A stretch of DNA of 11,172 nt from Thoreauomyces humboldtii (lineage: Eukaryota > Chytridiomycota > Chytridiomycetes > Spizellomycetales > Powellomycetaceae), in contig JADGJA010000759.1 in the NCBI GenBank assembly GCA_027596035.1, forward strand, positions 1 to 11,172. The letters run 5' to 3'. Numbering within the stretch: the stretch's first letter is position 1; every line of letters begins with the position of its first letter. Under the pieces are notes generated by a model, which was not told where the DNA came from, searched no databases, and worked only from the letters and a program-made list of their open reading frames with translations. The translations under genes and the position numbers were made by a program. This document shows, piece by piece, positions 1 to 10,395 of the stretch.

Positions 1-132
1 GTACAAGCCCACAGCATGTGGCTATGCCGGTCCATTCTCTTCTCGTTCCCCGCCTTTTCTGCATGCAGTCCGAGGTCCAAAAGTTCTCAAAAATCCTGAA
101 AACCAGTTCACTGCCTTCTGTCCTCCTTCGCA
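1..132 (+). promoter_or_regulatory. upstream region and 5' UTR of RPL26
   Basis: This stretch precedes the RPL26 start codon and contains no gene that I can support. It is rich in pyrimidines on the plus strand (for example the runs around 36-58 and 116-129), which is common in fungal ribosomal protein promoters and 5' UTRs. I see no convincing TATA box or named transcription factor site. The start ATG at 133 lies in the context CGCAATGGC. Confidence 0.4.
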
Positions 133-927
133 ATGGCTAAAGTCTCAACAAACGGTATGGTTAGAAAACCTATGTTCCATAATTCATGGAGAGCTGGTGG
201 ACGGTTGAAGTGAAAAAGGCAGAGCAAAAGGGTCTCAGGCAACTCACCGTTTTTTCTTCTTCCCATGGCTCAAAAGTGTCCTCTAGCCGTCGCACGTCGC
301 GAAAGGCTCACTTTTCCGCTCCTTCTGACGAACGCCGCAAAATCATGTCGTCTCCTTTGGCGAAGGAGCTTCGCGAGAAATTTGGTGTATGTCTTCCCTG
401 AACAACTCTCCCCGACTTCGGATAGCAGCAAATTTGGAACGCCCCCTTGCGTTGGACTCCCTTGGGAGTCCAGGCAGGGTGAGGGTTGGGCAAAGTAGTG
501 CAGAGAACCGAAAAGTGACTCGTTACTTCTTGTTCTTTTGCGCTGCAGAGCCGCTCCATCCCCATCCGCCAAGACGATGAAGTCAGAATCGTGCGCGGAA
601 CCTACGCCGGACGTGAGGGCAAGGTCGTCACAGTATACCGTAAGAAGTGGTGTATTTACATAGAGAAAGTGACCAGGGACAAAGTCAATGGTAATTTGGT
701 TGTCAGGTTTGCCTGAATCCTCTTGTTTATCAGGCTTACGTAGCTTATCTTCCTTAGGCCAATCGGTTCAGATCCCTATCCACCCCTCCAAAGTCGTCAT
801 TACCTCTATCAAGATGGACAAGGATCGCAAAAACCTGCTCGAGCGCAAAGCAGCCGGGGTGAAGAAGGTGAGTTTTCAAGCACGTCTCAGTAAACAAACA
901 CAGGTACTGATCCTGTTACTTCAGTAA
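133..927 (+). CDS. RPL26: 60S ribosomal protein L26 (uL24), spliced
   Basis: This encodes the large-subunit ribosomal protein L26 (uL24 family), an rRNA-binding protein near the polypeptide exit tunnel. My model is exons 133-154, 277-386, 549-690, 758-867 and 925-927, giving 387 nt and 128 residues, close to the usual fungal length of about 127-138. The protein starts MAKVSTN, continues with the hallmark [10 protein letters not shown] and [14 protein letters not shown], then [19 protein letters not shown], the KOW segment at about residues 53-71, and ends HPSKVVIT...[15 protein letters not shown]. Introns 155-276 (122 nt), 387-548 (162 nt), 691-757 (67 nt) and 868-924 (57 nt) all have GT-AG ends. 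A very short first exon is typical of fungal ribosomal protein genes. The last intron falls directly before TAA, with a CTGAT branch-like motif at 906-910. If that intron is not removed, the same TAA is reached after 19 extra residues. Confidence 0.93.
444..479 (+). repeat. long inverted repeat (hairpin) in RPL26 intron 2
   Basis: Inside the second RPL26 intron, TGGACTCCC (453-461) and GGGAGTCCA (464-472) are perfect 9-nt reverse complements separated by two T's. The pairing can extend outward across small bulges: TGC (448-450) with GCA (474-476), and CCC (444-446) with GGG (477-479). In RNA this would be a stem of up to about 15 pairs. Possible roles are splice-site looping or a structured intronic RNA. 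I found no C/D snoRNA boxes around it. Confidence 0.7.
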
Positions 928-1039
928 ACGCTGTTCGTTCCTTCTCTATAATACATTAAATCTGCCAACTATTGTTCTCCTGCTTGTTGAATTTCGTTGT
1001 GAGAGCGGCTGGCTCGGACGATGTGAAGCTATCATAAAG

Positions 1040-1063
1040 ACTTTGTCCGAGGAACTTTGTCCG
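1040..1063 (+). repeat. direct repeat ACTTTGTCCG, two copies
   Basis: ACTTTGTCCG occurs at 1040-1049 and again at 1054-1063, a 14-nt period. It lies in the upstream region of the zinc-finger/AT-hook gene, 27 nt before another tandem repeat. Confidence 0.6.
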
Positions 1064-1090
1064 TGGATTCTAAAGAGTTCTGTCCAATGC

Positions 1091-1120
1091 GCTATGCGAG
1101 ACTCCGCTATGCGAGACTCT
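1091..1120 (+). repeat. tandem 15-nt repeat GCTATGCGAGACTC(C/T), two copies
   Basis: Two head-to-tail copies occupy 1091-1105 and 1106-1120 and differ only at the last base. The copies are too few to be a satellite. They could be a recent slippage event or a pair of regulator sites. Confidence 0.75.
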
Positions 1121-1364
1121 GCTTGCAAGCGAGACCCCACTTTGTCATGTACTGTACATGTACATGTGTCTGTATGCATGGCGCAGGACTCGTTGAGATC
1201 GCCAGCTTGGTTACCTCCCTCCCTCCGGACGGCCTCCGAGCGTGTCTCCGTCTCGTTGACAGGTTGGTAGAAAGAAGTTTGACAGGCGCGGAGCCCTTCG
1301 GAGGGCAGAAGGGAAGGGATGCTCCGCTGCCCCGCCTCTCCTCGCCTCGCATTCCTTCTCCATC

Positions 1365-1391
1365 TCCTCCTCCTCCTCCTCCTCCTCCTCC
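1365..1391 (+). repeat. (TCC)9 trinucleotide microsatellite
   Basis: Nine uninterrupted TCC units lie about 270 nt upstream of the ATG at 1665, within a longer pyrimidine-rich tract. This is a simple-sequence repeat likely to be polymorphic. It is probably 5' UTR or promoter and not translated. Confidence 0.85.
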
Positions 1392-1664
1392 GGACCAAAA
1401 AGTCTTTTCACCCCTGTCCAGCCGCTGAGAGATCGCCCTCGCACAGAAAGCCTGCCGCCCTCTATTCCAAAAGAACGTCGCCTGGATCAGCTCGACGACG
1501 ACTGGGGACAGTAGCAACCCATCTAGGCCTCCAACCGTTTAGCGCTCCGCATCAGTATCCGAGTTTCGCTCCATCACCTCCTTTCGTCATCCCTGCCAAC
1601 CGGAGGCCCGTCGCACACAAAAGCGTCTTCTTTCCCACATGCCATCCTGACCTCGATTGAACCC

Positions 1665-3745
1665 ATGAACAAAGACGGGCTTATTCCAGCATTGGCATGT
1701 CGAGCATGCGGTGTTGCCATTCCTGACGAGCAAAAGATTTTCAAGCGACATCTTCAAACCGAGTGTCGTGTGTGGCTCAAGGACCGTGCGCAACCGCCCC
1801 CCTTGGAAACGAGAATCCACAGAAGGCACGTACCAATATCAAGCAACTCGGGATCCGTTGTGAAGGAAGCTCATTGTGCTCCCTTCCTCCCTTGTTCACT
1901 CTTCAGATTCGTGGAGAGCAAGTTTAGGTATTGCTGCCATATCTGCGACGGGAGGCATTCAGGCCAAGGACGGTTCGACGGGTGCTTCTGGTTCAAGTAC
2001 GATCAAGCACGTCACGAATGGAACAAGCACAAAACGTACTATCTCTTTCGGAAAGATGGTATGTTGACCCGAAAACCGGCACGACCTTGACAGGAGTGGC
2101 TTACATTCACCTCAACACAGAGGACGGAAATCTGGTACCCACGGGCATTCCGGTCAGTCCTTCTCAACTTTTGGAATCCGAGGACGATTCGACGGGATGT
2201 TCTCAAGCTGCATCGCCTGAACGAAGATCGGCTCGCAAGCCGACGGGCCGTCCGCGAAAGCGTGTTGCGGAGGCTTTGAACACAACGGGCCGCGGTCGCG
2301 CTTCCACGAGGAAGCTCAGAGAAACGGGCTCAAATCGAGCTCCCGCCCGCGCGTCGGGACCTCGCGCTGCAAAGCAGACCAAGAAGCGGTCACGGTCGAT
2401 CTCACCGGAGTCCGAAGCGGACAGTTCTCCGGCCAGCACGACCTCCCGAACTCGGGCGAAGAGAACGGTCAAGGCGGTGGAGCGCCGTTCTACCCTTGCC
2501 ACTGAGAAGGCTCGGTCGAACACATTTGCTGTACCTTTGATCGGTAGCATGGAAACGGCCATTCGTCGGGTGGTTGAGGATGTGACCGAGGGGCCTATAC
2601 CGGATGACGATGTGAACACGACGGAATTAGAGAAGGGCGCCTGGGTCCGTCGCAGTCAGCGAGCACCCAAGCCCAAACAGCCCCCATCTCACTTTTCATC
2701 AGAGCCTCGCAAGCGGAAAGCGTCTGGGACCTCGGTCATCCCGAAGCTTCCGGTCATTCGAAATAGCGTAAACGGTCACATACCCTCGGTCCCACCCCCT
2801 AGACACGACGGTCCGAATGCCCGCATCTGGCATGCGTCGGCTCCCGTTTCGGTATCCTCGCTTCCCGCCTCTATCACAACCAACGTGGTAAGCCCTGCCT
2901 CACCGAACCCGCCTCCACGACACGACGGTCCGAACGCTCGAGTCTGGCACGCCGGACGACTGCCATCAGTCATTGCTCCCCTGGCTCCACCTACTCCCCC
3001 AACTCTTCCTGCGGCCATCGTCATAGGCCACGTCTCACCAACCCCGCCCCCTCGACACGACGGTCCGAACGCGCGTGTCTGGCACGTTTCGCCTCCCTCT
3101 TCGGTTCCGTCAAGTCCCGCTTCTCCGAGGACACCCAGCACCTTCCCTTCCGTCCGCCTCATCCTGCGGCAACCCCAAACCCCACCCCGACGGATCGACA
3201 GAACAAGGCGCGTCACCGTCGAATGGAACCAAGCCGCGTACGACGAATTCGAGCTGAACGGGCTCTGGTACGGCCGCTTTGTCGCCGAACACCTCAAGCT
3301 GACATCCCCTCCGGTCCGTCTGGCCGCGCTGCTGTGGTACAACGAAGTTCGCGCCCTTTTCCCGGAACTCAAGAACGAGCACGCTATGCTCGTCGAGACG
3401 GTGGATCTCACGAAGACTACGGCGGAGCAGACCCACGACGCAATGAAGCTCTTGGGTGTAGGGAACAGGCACAGGGCGGATGCGGTTCAGTCGGCAGAGT
3501 TTCAGCGTCTGCGGGAACGAGGAAAAGTCGAGTTCGGGCTGTATGCTGATTATGCGGAAGCGTCGAACGAAAGCAGCCCGACGGACATTGTTCGTGCGGC
3601 CATTTGCTCATCGACGGCACCCCCAGTGATGGACGACTCTGTCGAGGAGAGATGCTCGTTGCTAGGACCGCTGCAGGATCCAGATGCAGCGTTGGTGCTG
3701 GTCAGTCAACTAGGCGCTGACAATGGCATCCCGGAAGTGGTTTGA
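1665..3745 (+). CDS. unrecognised nuclear-type protein: two zinc-finger-like clusters, AT-hook and a triplicated PRHDGPNARVWH motif
   Basis: I do not recognise this family. The ATG at 1665 opens a frame with a CX2C-X13-HX4C cluster (C12, C15, H29, C34) and then a CX2C-X22-HX4H cluster (C91, C94, H117, H122). The frame then ends at a stop at 2088-2090, while a long open frame continues in another register. A 35-nt intron at 2059-2093 (GTATGT...GACAG) joins them as LFRKDG-VAYIHLNTEDG, giving 681 residues. A 93-nt in-frame segment, 1830-1922, could also be an optional intron (650 residues). After the join come basic, Ser-rich disordered sequence, an AT-hook core GRPRKR (about residues 183-188, bases 2246-2263), several basic NLS-like runs, and a Pro-rich linker with three copies of a 14-residue motif. 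From about residue 505 there is a more globular, helical-looking C-terminal region (VTVEWNQAAYDEFELNGLWY onward). Zinc fingers plus an AT-hook suggest a DNA- or chromatin-associated nuclear protein; that role is inference. Reality of the gene: likely. Exact splicing: moderate confidence. Confidence 0.7.
2059..2093 (+). other. proposed 35-nt intron in the zinc-finger/AT-hook gene
   Basis: The donor GTATGT is the best fungal consensus in the region, and the acceptor is TTGACAG. The length of 35 (3n+2) gives exactly the frame change needed between the Cys/His-rich frame upstream and the long frame downstream. It is shorter than every other intron in the window (52-162 nt), which is the main doubt. 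A competing single intron at 1830-1927 would also reach the long frame but would destroy the second Cys/His cluster. Confidence 0.55.
2246..2263 (+). other. AT-hook core in the encoded protein (GRPRKR)
   Basis: Bases encode GRPRKR preceded by RKPT and followed by V, matching the AT-hook consensus of a GRP core flanked by basic residues. AT-hooks bind the minor groove of AT-rich DNA. A single copy is weak evidence of function, but together with the zinc-finger-like clusters it supports a nuclear DNA-associated role. Confidence 0.6.
2792..3085 (+). repeat. three in-frame copies of a 14-residue motif, PPPRHDGPNAR(I/V)WH
   Basis: Copies lie at 2792-2833, 2909-2950 and 3044-3085 (about residues 365-378, 404-417 and 449-462), spaced 39 and 45 codons apart by Pro/Ser-rich linkers that do not resemble each other. 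At the peptide level the copies differ only by I versus V at one position. At the DNA level copies 1 and 2 differ by eight synonymous changes and one conservative one, and copies 2 and 3 by four synonymous changes. A possible decayed fourth copy (TPPRRIDRTRRVTVEW) begins near 3179. Confidence 0.9.
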
Positions 3746-3905
3746 ACCGTTGCCATCATGAAGGACCGATATAAAGCATCAACGACCTTATATGCAAAAT
3801 AGCGACTTTGTTTACATAGTGCTCTCTAATACACCCATATCTCGAACCTGCGACGGGGGAGACTAAGCTGAGCGGGACTAGGGCCGCCAATTCTGTCTAA
3901 AGCTT
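3746..3905. promoter_or_regulatory. convergent 3' intergenic region
   Basis: These 160 bp separate the stop codons of two convergent genes. The region includes AT-rich pieces such as GATATAAAGC, CTTATATGCAAAATAG and TCTAATACACCCATATC that could serve 3'-end formation on either strand. The two 3' UTRs are likely to abut or overlap. No gene is visible. Confidence 0.4.
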
Positions 3906-6414
<2,509 letters not shown>

Positions 6415-6854
6415 GGCGAAGTGGGGCTGGTTGGGAAATGGGACAGAACAGAGTGCCTCGACGTATGTATGTTGGGGTGGAGATGCGGGTTGCAAGCCGG
6501 CCCGATCTTTCTTGACGTTCTGATGGGGGCTGGTTCACAGGGGAGTGTGGGAAAGGCAACGGAGAGGGCAAGAAGAAGAGGAGGAGGAGCCTATTAGGAG
6601 GGCTGTTGTATGCGAGAGCCGCACGTCAGAAAAACAAAAAGGAAGAGAGGAAGAGAAAGAGAGAGAGAGCGTCACGCAAACGCGTGCGTGGCTTTGGGTT
6701 TTCATGGCACCCCTCGCCCTCGCCACACACTCCTGTTGTTCCCCCCGAGTGGGTGTCCGATCGTGTCCGAGGCTGCTCGGCAAACTTGCGGTTTCGGTTT
6801 TCTCCATTGGACGTCTGTCTCGTCCGTGAATCCCCCGCCCATCGCCATCGCAAT
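6415..6854. promoter_or_regulatory. divergent promoter region between PUT2 and LIG4
   Basis: About 440 bp separate the start codons of the two divergent genes. The middle and right parts are strongly purine-rich on the plus strand, with an AAGAAGAGGAGGAGGAG block near 6570-6590 and a GAAAGAGAGAGAGAG tract near 6653-6668. The last 150 bp become C/T-rich before the LIG4 ATG. No TATA box or named activator site is convincing. Open frames here look like low-complexity shadows and UTR. The arrangement means the promoters of a proline-catabolism gene and an NHEJ gene share this space; co-regulation is not implied. Confidence 0.5.
6655..6669 (+). repeat. (GA)n purine tract
   Basis: A short run of alternating GA (AAAGAGAGAGAGAG) lies about 190 nt upstream of the LIG4 start codon. 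It is a simple repeat of a kind common in fungal promoters and 5' UTRs. Confidence 0.6.
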
Positions 6855-9800
6855 ATGGACACAAAGGAGGGGAAGGAAGAGGGCCCGCCGGCCACCGCCT
6901 CCATTGCTCTCTTCTTTGACCTCTGCACCTGTTTGCAAAGCATAATGACGAAACGCGGAAACGACTCCAAGAAGGAACGCATGAAGCGCTACATGGACGA
7001 TTGGCGGAACTCCGGAGGCGACTTCCACCCCGCTCTGAGACTCATCCTGCCACATGTGAGCACGTCTCGCTCCATCCACCATCGTACTCGTCTTGTCTTG
7101 ACGTTTTGGTTTCACGCTGGACTTGCGGCAGCTGGACAAGGCTCGCACGAGCTACGGCATGAAAGAAAAGGTCTTGGCAAAGACTTACGTCGAGGTGCTC
7201 GGTCTTGCCGTGACCTCGCCGGACGCAGAGTCTCTCATGAACTGGAGGAACCCCGGAAAGAGTGGCAAGACCACCGCAGGCGACTTCCCTGGCGTCCTAT
7301 ACCAGATCATCGTGGGACGCTCCAACATGCTCGGAAAGAGCACGGTGAGCGTGGCGGACGTGAACGAGCAGCTGGACCTGCTCGACGGGGCCCAGGGCAA
7401 GGAAGACAGGAGAGACATCATCAAGTGGTTCTTTCAACACTGCACTCCCATGGAGCAGTCCTGGATAGCCCGGGTCATCCTGAAGGGTAGGTCGCGTGAC
7501 ATCCATCGATGCACCAAACATCCTAGCGTGATCACTGAACCCAACACTTCAGATCTAAAGCTGGGCATATCGGAACACACCATTCTGAACATATGGCATC
7601 CTGACGGACTGGAAAAGTTCAACGTCTGCAACGACCTGTCCGAAGTAACGTCCACTTTGCGAGATCCGCGCAAGAGACTCGATCAAACGGTAAGCCATGA
7701 GTCCCTGTCTCGATTCTGGATTCTGGATGCTTTCGATCGCAACTCAAGGCGACCCGCCATCTCAGGATGTATCACTTTTCCGACCTTTCAAGCCAATGCC
7801 CTCGAAGCGTGTCGACTCGATGCCCGAGGTCCTGAAGCATATGGCACACTCGACCTTCTGGATCGAGACAAAGCTGGACGGAGAGCGGATACAGATGCAC
7901 ATGCGGCGCAATGAGACAGGCGCTCAGTTTGGCTGGTGGTCACGGTATCGTCAACGCAACATAGGCTCCTCACCCTTAACGTAACTGAACTCCGTTTTCT
8001 TGTTTTAGAAAAGCTACCAACTACACGGAAGACTATGGGTCCACGGACAAAGATGGGGCGCTGGCGCCTTACATCATCGACATGTTTGAGAAAAAGGTCA
8101 AGACGTATGTGCAAGGAGCATACTTGTGTTATTATCGTCAAATTTATCCTCATACTGTCTGAAGTGTGATTCTAGATGGTGAACTGCTAGCATATAACAC
8201 CGAGACCAGCATATATGAACCTTTTGGTTCCCTGAAGTCAGCTTCGAACGGTACGGGCACCCAATGAGGACTGTGCTTACTACATGACTTAAACATGGCC
8301 TATCGCCTGGAAGAACAGAGGTCCGGAAACTAGGTACGCCAGTCTCTTCTTGCTGCAATTATTTCACCGTTAGTCTCATCTTAACTACATAGGAATCAAC
8401 GCAAAGCTCCGTGTCTGCTTTATCGCATTTGATGTCGTTTATCTCAATGGGAAAAGTCTTTTGGATCAGCCTTTGAAGAATCGTTACGAGGTCTTGCTGA
8501 AAGTTTTCAAGGAAAAAAAGACCTACTTCGAACTCAATCCGCATCAGGAAGGCAGAACAATTCAGGATCTAACGGCAGCCCTCGATAAGCGCATGGAGCA
8601 CATGGAAGAGGGCCTTTGCGTAAAGAATCCGATGAGCACGTACCTTCCATCGGGCAAACCTCAAACTGATTGGCTGAAAGTCAAACCAGATTACATGTCT
8701 GGATATGGAGATGATGTGGACGTACTTCTCGTAGGAGGCTTCTACGGTGAAGGTCGCCGCGGCGGCGTCTTATCCCACTTCATGTGCGCCGTCATTGAAG
8801 ATCCAATCGAAGGTCAACCTCAGCGATGCCTTTCCTTTTGCAAGTTCGGCTCTGGCTATAAAATGGATGAAATCGAGAGCATCTCGCGGCAAGCAGAAGG
8901 TCAATGGCGTCCCTACGATCCCAAGAAGTTGCCACCATGGTTCGTGCATCCGCGCAATAGCAAAGAAAAACCCGATATGATCCTTTCCTCACCCGAACAC
9001 GCCATCGTGGTACAGTTGAAGGGGTTTGAAATCACGAAGTCAGAGATCTATGGGTGTGGCTATACTATGCGCTTTCCTCGGTTCGTGAAGATCAGAGACG
9101 ACAAGACCCCAGAGACCTCCCTGTCCGTCTCGGGACTGCAGAGCTATCTTCAGAAAGGGTCCGGGCGGATGCAGACGCGTCAATTACTTGATCCATCCGT
9201 TGAAGCCCGTGTGAAGCCCAAAACCGCTTCCCATAGGGTGCCCACCGTTTCCGCTGTCAAGCTTGCTTCCCAGCACCTCGGGATCGATCGGACGCAGGTA
9301 CTCAAAACCGACGATATGTTTTCTGGCATGGAATTCTGCGTGCTACCAGGGGCAGGAGTGACTTCGGAAGCAGCTGCGCGCATGCCTCCGCGGACCTCGG
9401 CCCTTCAAGCAAGTTGTGCGGATAAGCGGGCAATCGAGACCTCGCTCTTGCAACACGGCGCCAACGTAGTCCAGAACCCCACTGACGCCACCAAGATGCT
9501 CATCGCGGATCAGCATACGCTCAAAGTTAGCAATCTCAAGCAGGCAGGGACCTACGACATGGTCCAATCGCGATACATTCTCGAGTGCTTGGCCGCCAAG
9601 GAGGTTGTTCCCCTCTCCCCGCGCCACATGATCTTTGCAACGTCTGAAACCCTCGAAAGATTTAAGGAAAACGTTGACCGATGGGGAGACTCGTACGTCG
9701 AAGATCTCCGGGTATCGACCATGAAAGAGCTGTTTGATCTGATGGAAGACAGTCTGCTCAAACCGCGAAAACGGAAGGCTGCCCTTGATGCTTCAGAAGC

Positions 9801-10395
9801 GGAAGGGAACAAGCGATATCGAAACAACACCATCCTCGAGATCGACGAAAAGTACTTTTCCATGGCCCCACACGAAGGTGCGCTTTTCCGGCGGGCGAGA
9901 GTGTACGTGGATCGATTCGTCAACCTGCGAATCACTACGGCTCTTGCCGATCGGATGAACTTCCATGACGGTTCCCCTCCTCCGGAAGTGGTTCTGGTGT
10001 CTAATGGCGAAGACCCTATCGACCTCTTCCCAAGGGACAGGCAGGAAGATTGTCGACTAGACATCGTCTCTCTTAAGCTGCGTGCCCGAGGTGCGGTTGT
10101 GGTAGAGGCCATCGACCCGTTGACCACACATATCGTGGTCGATCAGAAGGCGTCGACAGAAGCGTTCGAAACGCGGACTCGGGTGCTCTTGCGTCTCCTC
10201 TCGACGTTGCCAGACAGGATGGTCCAACGACAGCATCTTCTAGGCCAAGCGTGGGTGGACGAGTGCATCAGGGTCGGACGGATGGTGGGCGAGCGGGAAT
10301 TTGAGGTGGGAGTCGTACCGGGACGAGGCGTCGTGATTGGAGGGCTGGGCAAGGCGCCATCATTTGTAGACGTTCCATCGTTTTCTGCAACGTGA
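6855..10395 (+). CDS. LIG4: DNA ligase IV (ATP-dependent, non-homologous end joining)
   Basis: This nuclear ligase seals double-strand breaks with its XRCC4/Lif1 partner. The model has exons 6855-7055, 7132-7486, 7553-7689, 7766-7944, 8009-8104, 8165-8250, 8319-8333 and 8393-10395: 3072 nt, 1023 residues, a usual fungal length. The start is the first in-frame ATG and gives the family N-terminus (ALFFDLCTCLQS, then RLILPHLDKARTSYGMKEK). In order: the N-terminal DNA-binding domain (about 15-230); the nucleotidyltransferase core with motif I KLDGER (adenylated K267), DGELLAYN, FDVVYLNG (motif III), EEGLCVKNP (motif IV, about 428) and WLKVKP (motif V, about 450); the OB fold with FYGEGRRGGVLSHF; BRCT1 (about 666-759); the XRCC4-binding linker (RWGDSYVEDL...MKELFDLM, about 786-808); a basic NLS-like KPRKRK at about 813; and BRCT2 (about 854-985, with the conserved W at about 977). 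All catalytic motifs are intact. The last exon, 2003 nt, is unbroken. Introns are 59-76 nt if the micro-exon is accepted. Confidence 0.96.
8319..8333 (+). other. proposed 15-nt micro-exon of LIG4
   Basis: Between exons ending at 8250 and starting at 8393 lies a 142-nt gap, about twice the length of the other introns of this gene. AGGTCCGGAAACTAG at 8319-8333 is preceded by an AG (GAACAG) and followed by a GTACGC donor. Including it preserves frame (phase 1 in, phase 1 out), adds EVRKL between SLKSASN and GINAKLRV, and leaves flanking introns of 68 and 59 nt, both typical. The second intron has a CTTAAC branch-like motif near its end. Skipping it also keeps frame, so the sequence alone does not prove it. 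Confidence 0.6.

Larger units (their letters stand above)
928..1664. promoter_or_regulatory. intergenic region: RPL26 3' flank and upstream region of the zinc-finger/AT-hook gene
   Basis: This 737-bp stretch has no coding region that I can support; the open frames on both strands are low-complexity shadows. The first part (about 940-962) holds AT-rich sequence such as TATAATACATTAAAT, a plausible 3'-end region for RPL26. Further right are two pairs of direct repeats (1040-1063 and 1091-1120), alternating TGTACA repeats around 1150-1168, and a pyrimidine-rich block with a (TCC)9 tract at 1365-1391. The long C/T-rich stretch before the ATG at 1665 is what fungal promoters and 5' UTRs often look like. 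Confidence 0.5.

Noticed and set aside
155..548. C/D box snoRNA inside the long RPL26 introns
   Set aside because: No convincing C box (RUGAUGA) paired with a D box (CUGA) was found in either intron. Only the hairpin at 444-479 stands out.
1293..1306. Small GCCCT-TCGG-AGGGC hairpin considered as a terminator
   Set aside because: The stem has only five pairs, no T-run follows, and intrinsic terminators of the bacterial kind are not expected in fungal nuclear DNA.
946..1517. Minus-strand open frames rich in Arg or Glu across the 928-1660 region
   Set aside because: Their composition comes from the (TCC)9 and pyrimidine tracts read in reverse. There are no domain signatures and they are not supported as genes.
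1931..2093. Start of the long open frame taken as an independent gene beginning at 1931
   Set aside because: It begins with TTG rather than ATG. Its first ~50 codons overlap a different frame with a clear Cys/His zinc-finger spacing, so the true N-terminus is better placed at 1665 with an intron.
2776..3411. 211-codon minus-strand open frame containing CQTRAFGPSCRGGG-like repeats
   Set aside because: It is the mirror of the three plus-strand motif repeats. Synonymous changes on the plus strand show that the selected product is the plus-strand protein.
6606..6854. Extension of LIG4 upstream of the ATG at 6855
   Set aside because: The frame is open upstream but has no ATG, and its content is Arg/Lys low complexity from GA-rich DNA. 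The family N-terminus begins after 6855.
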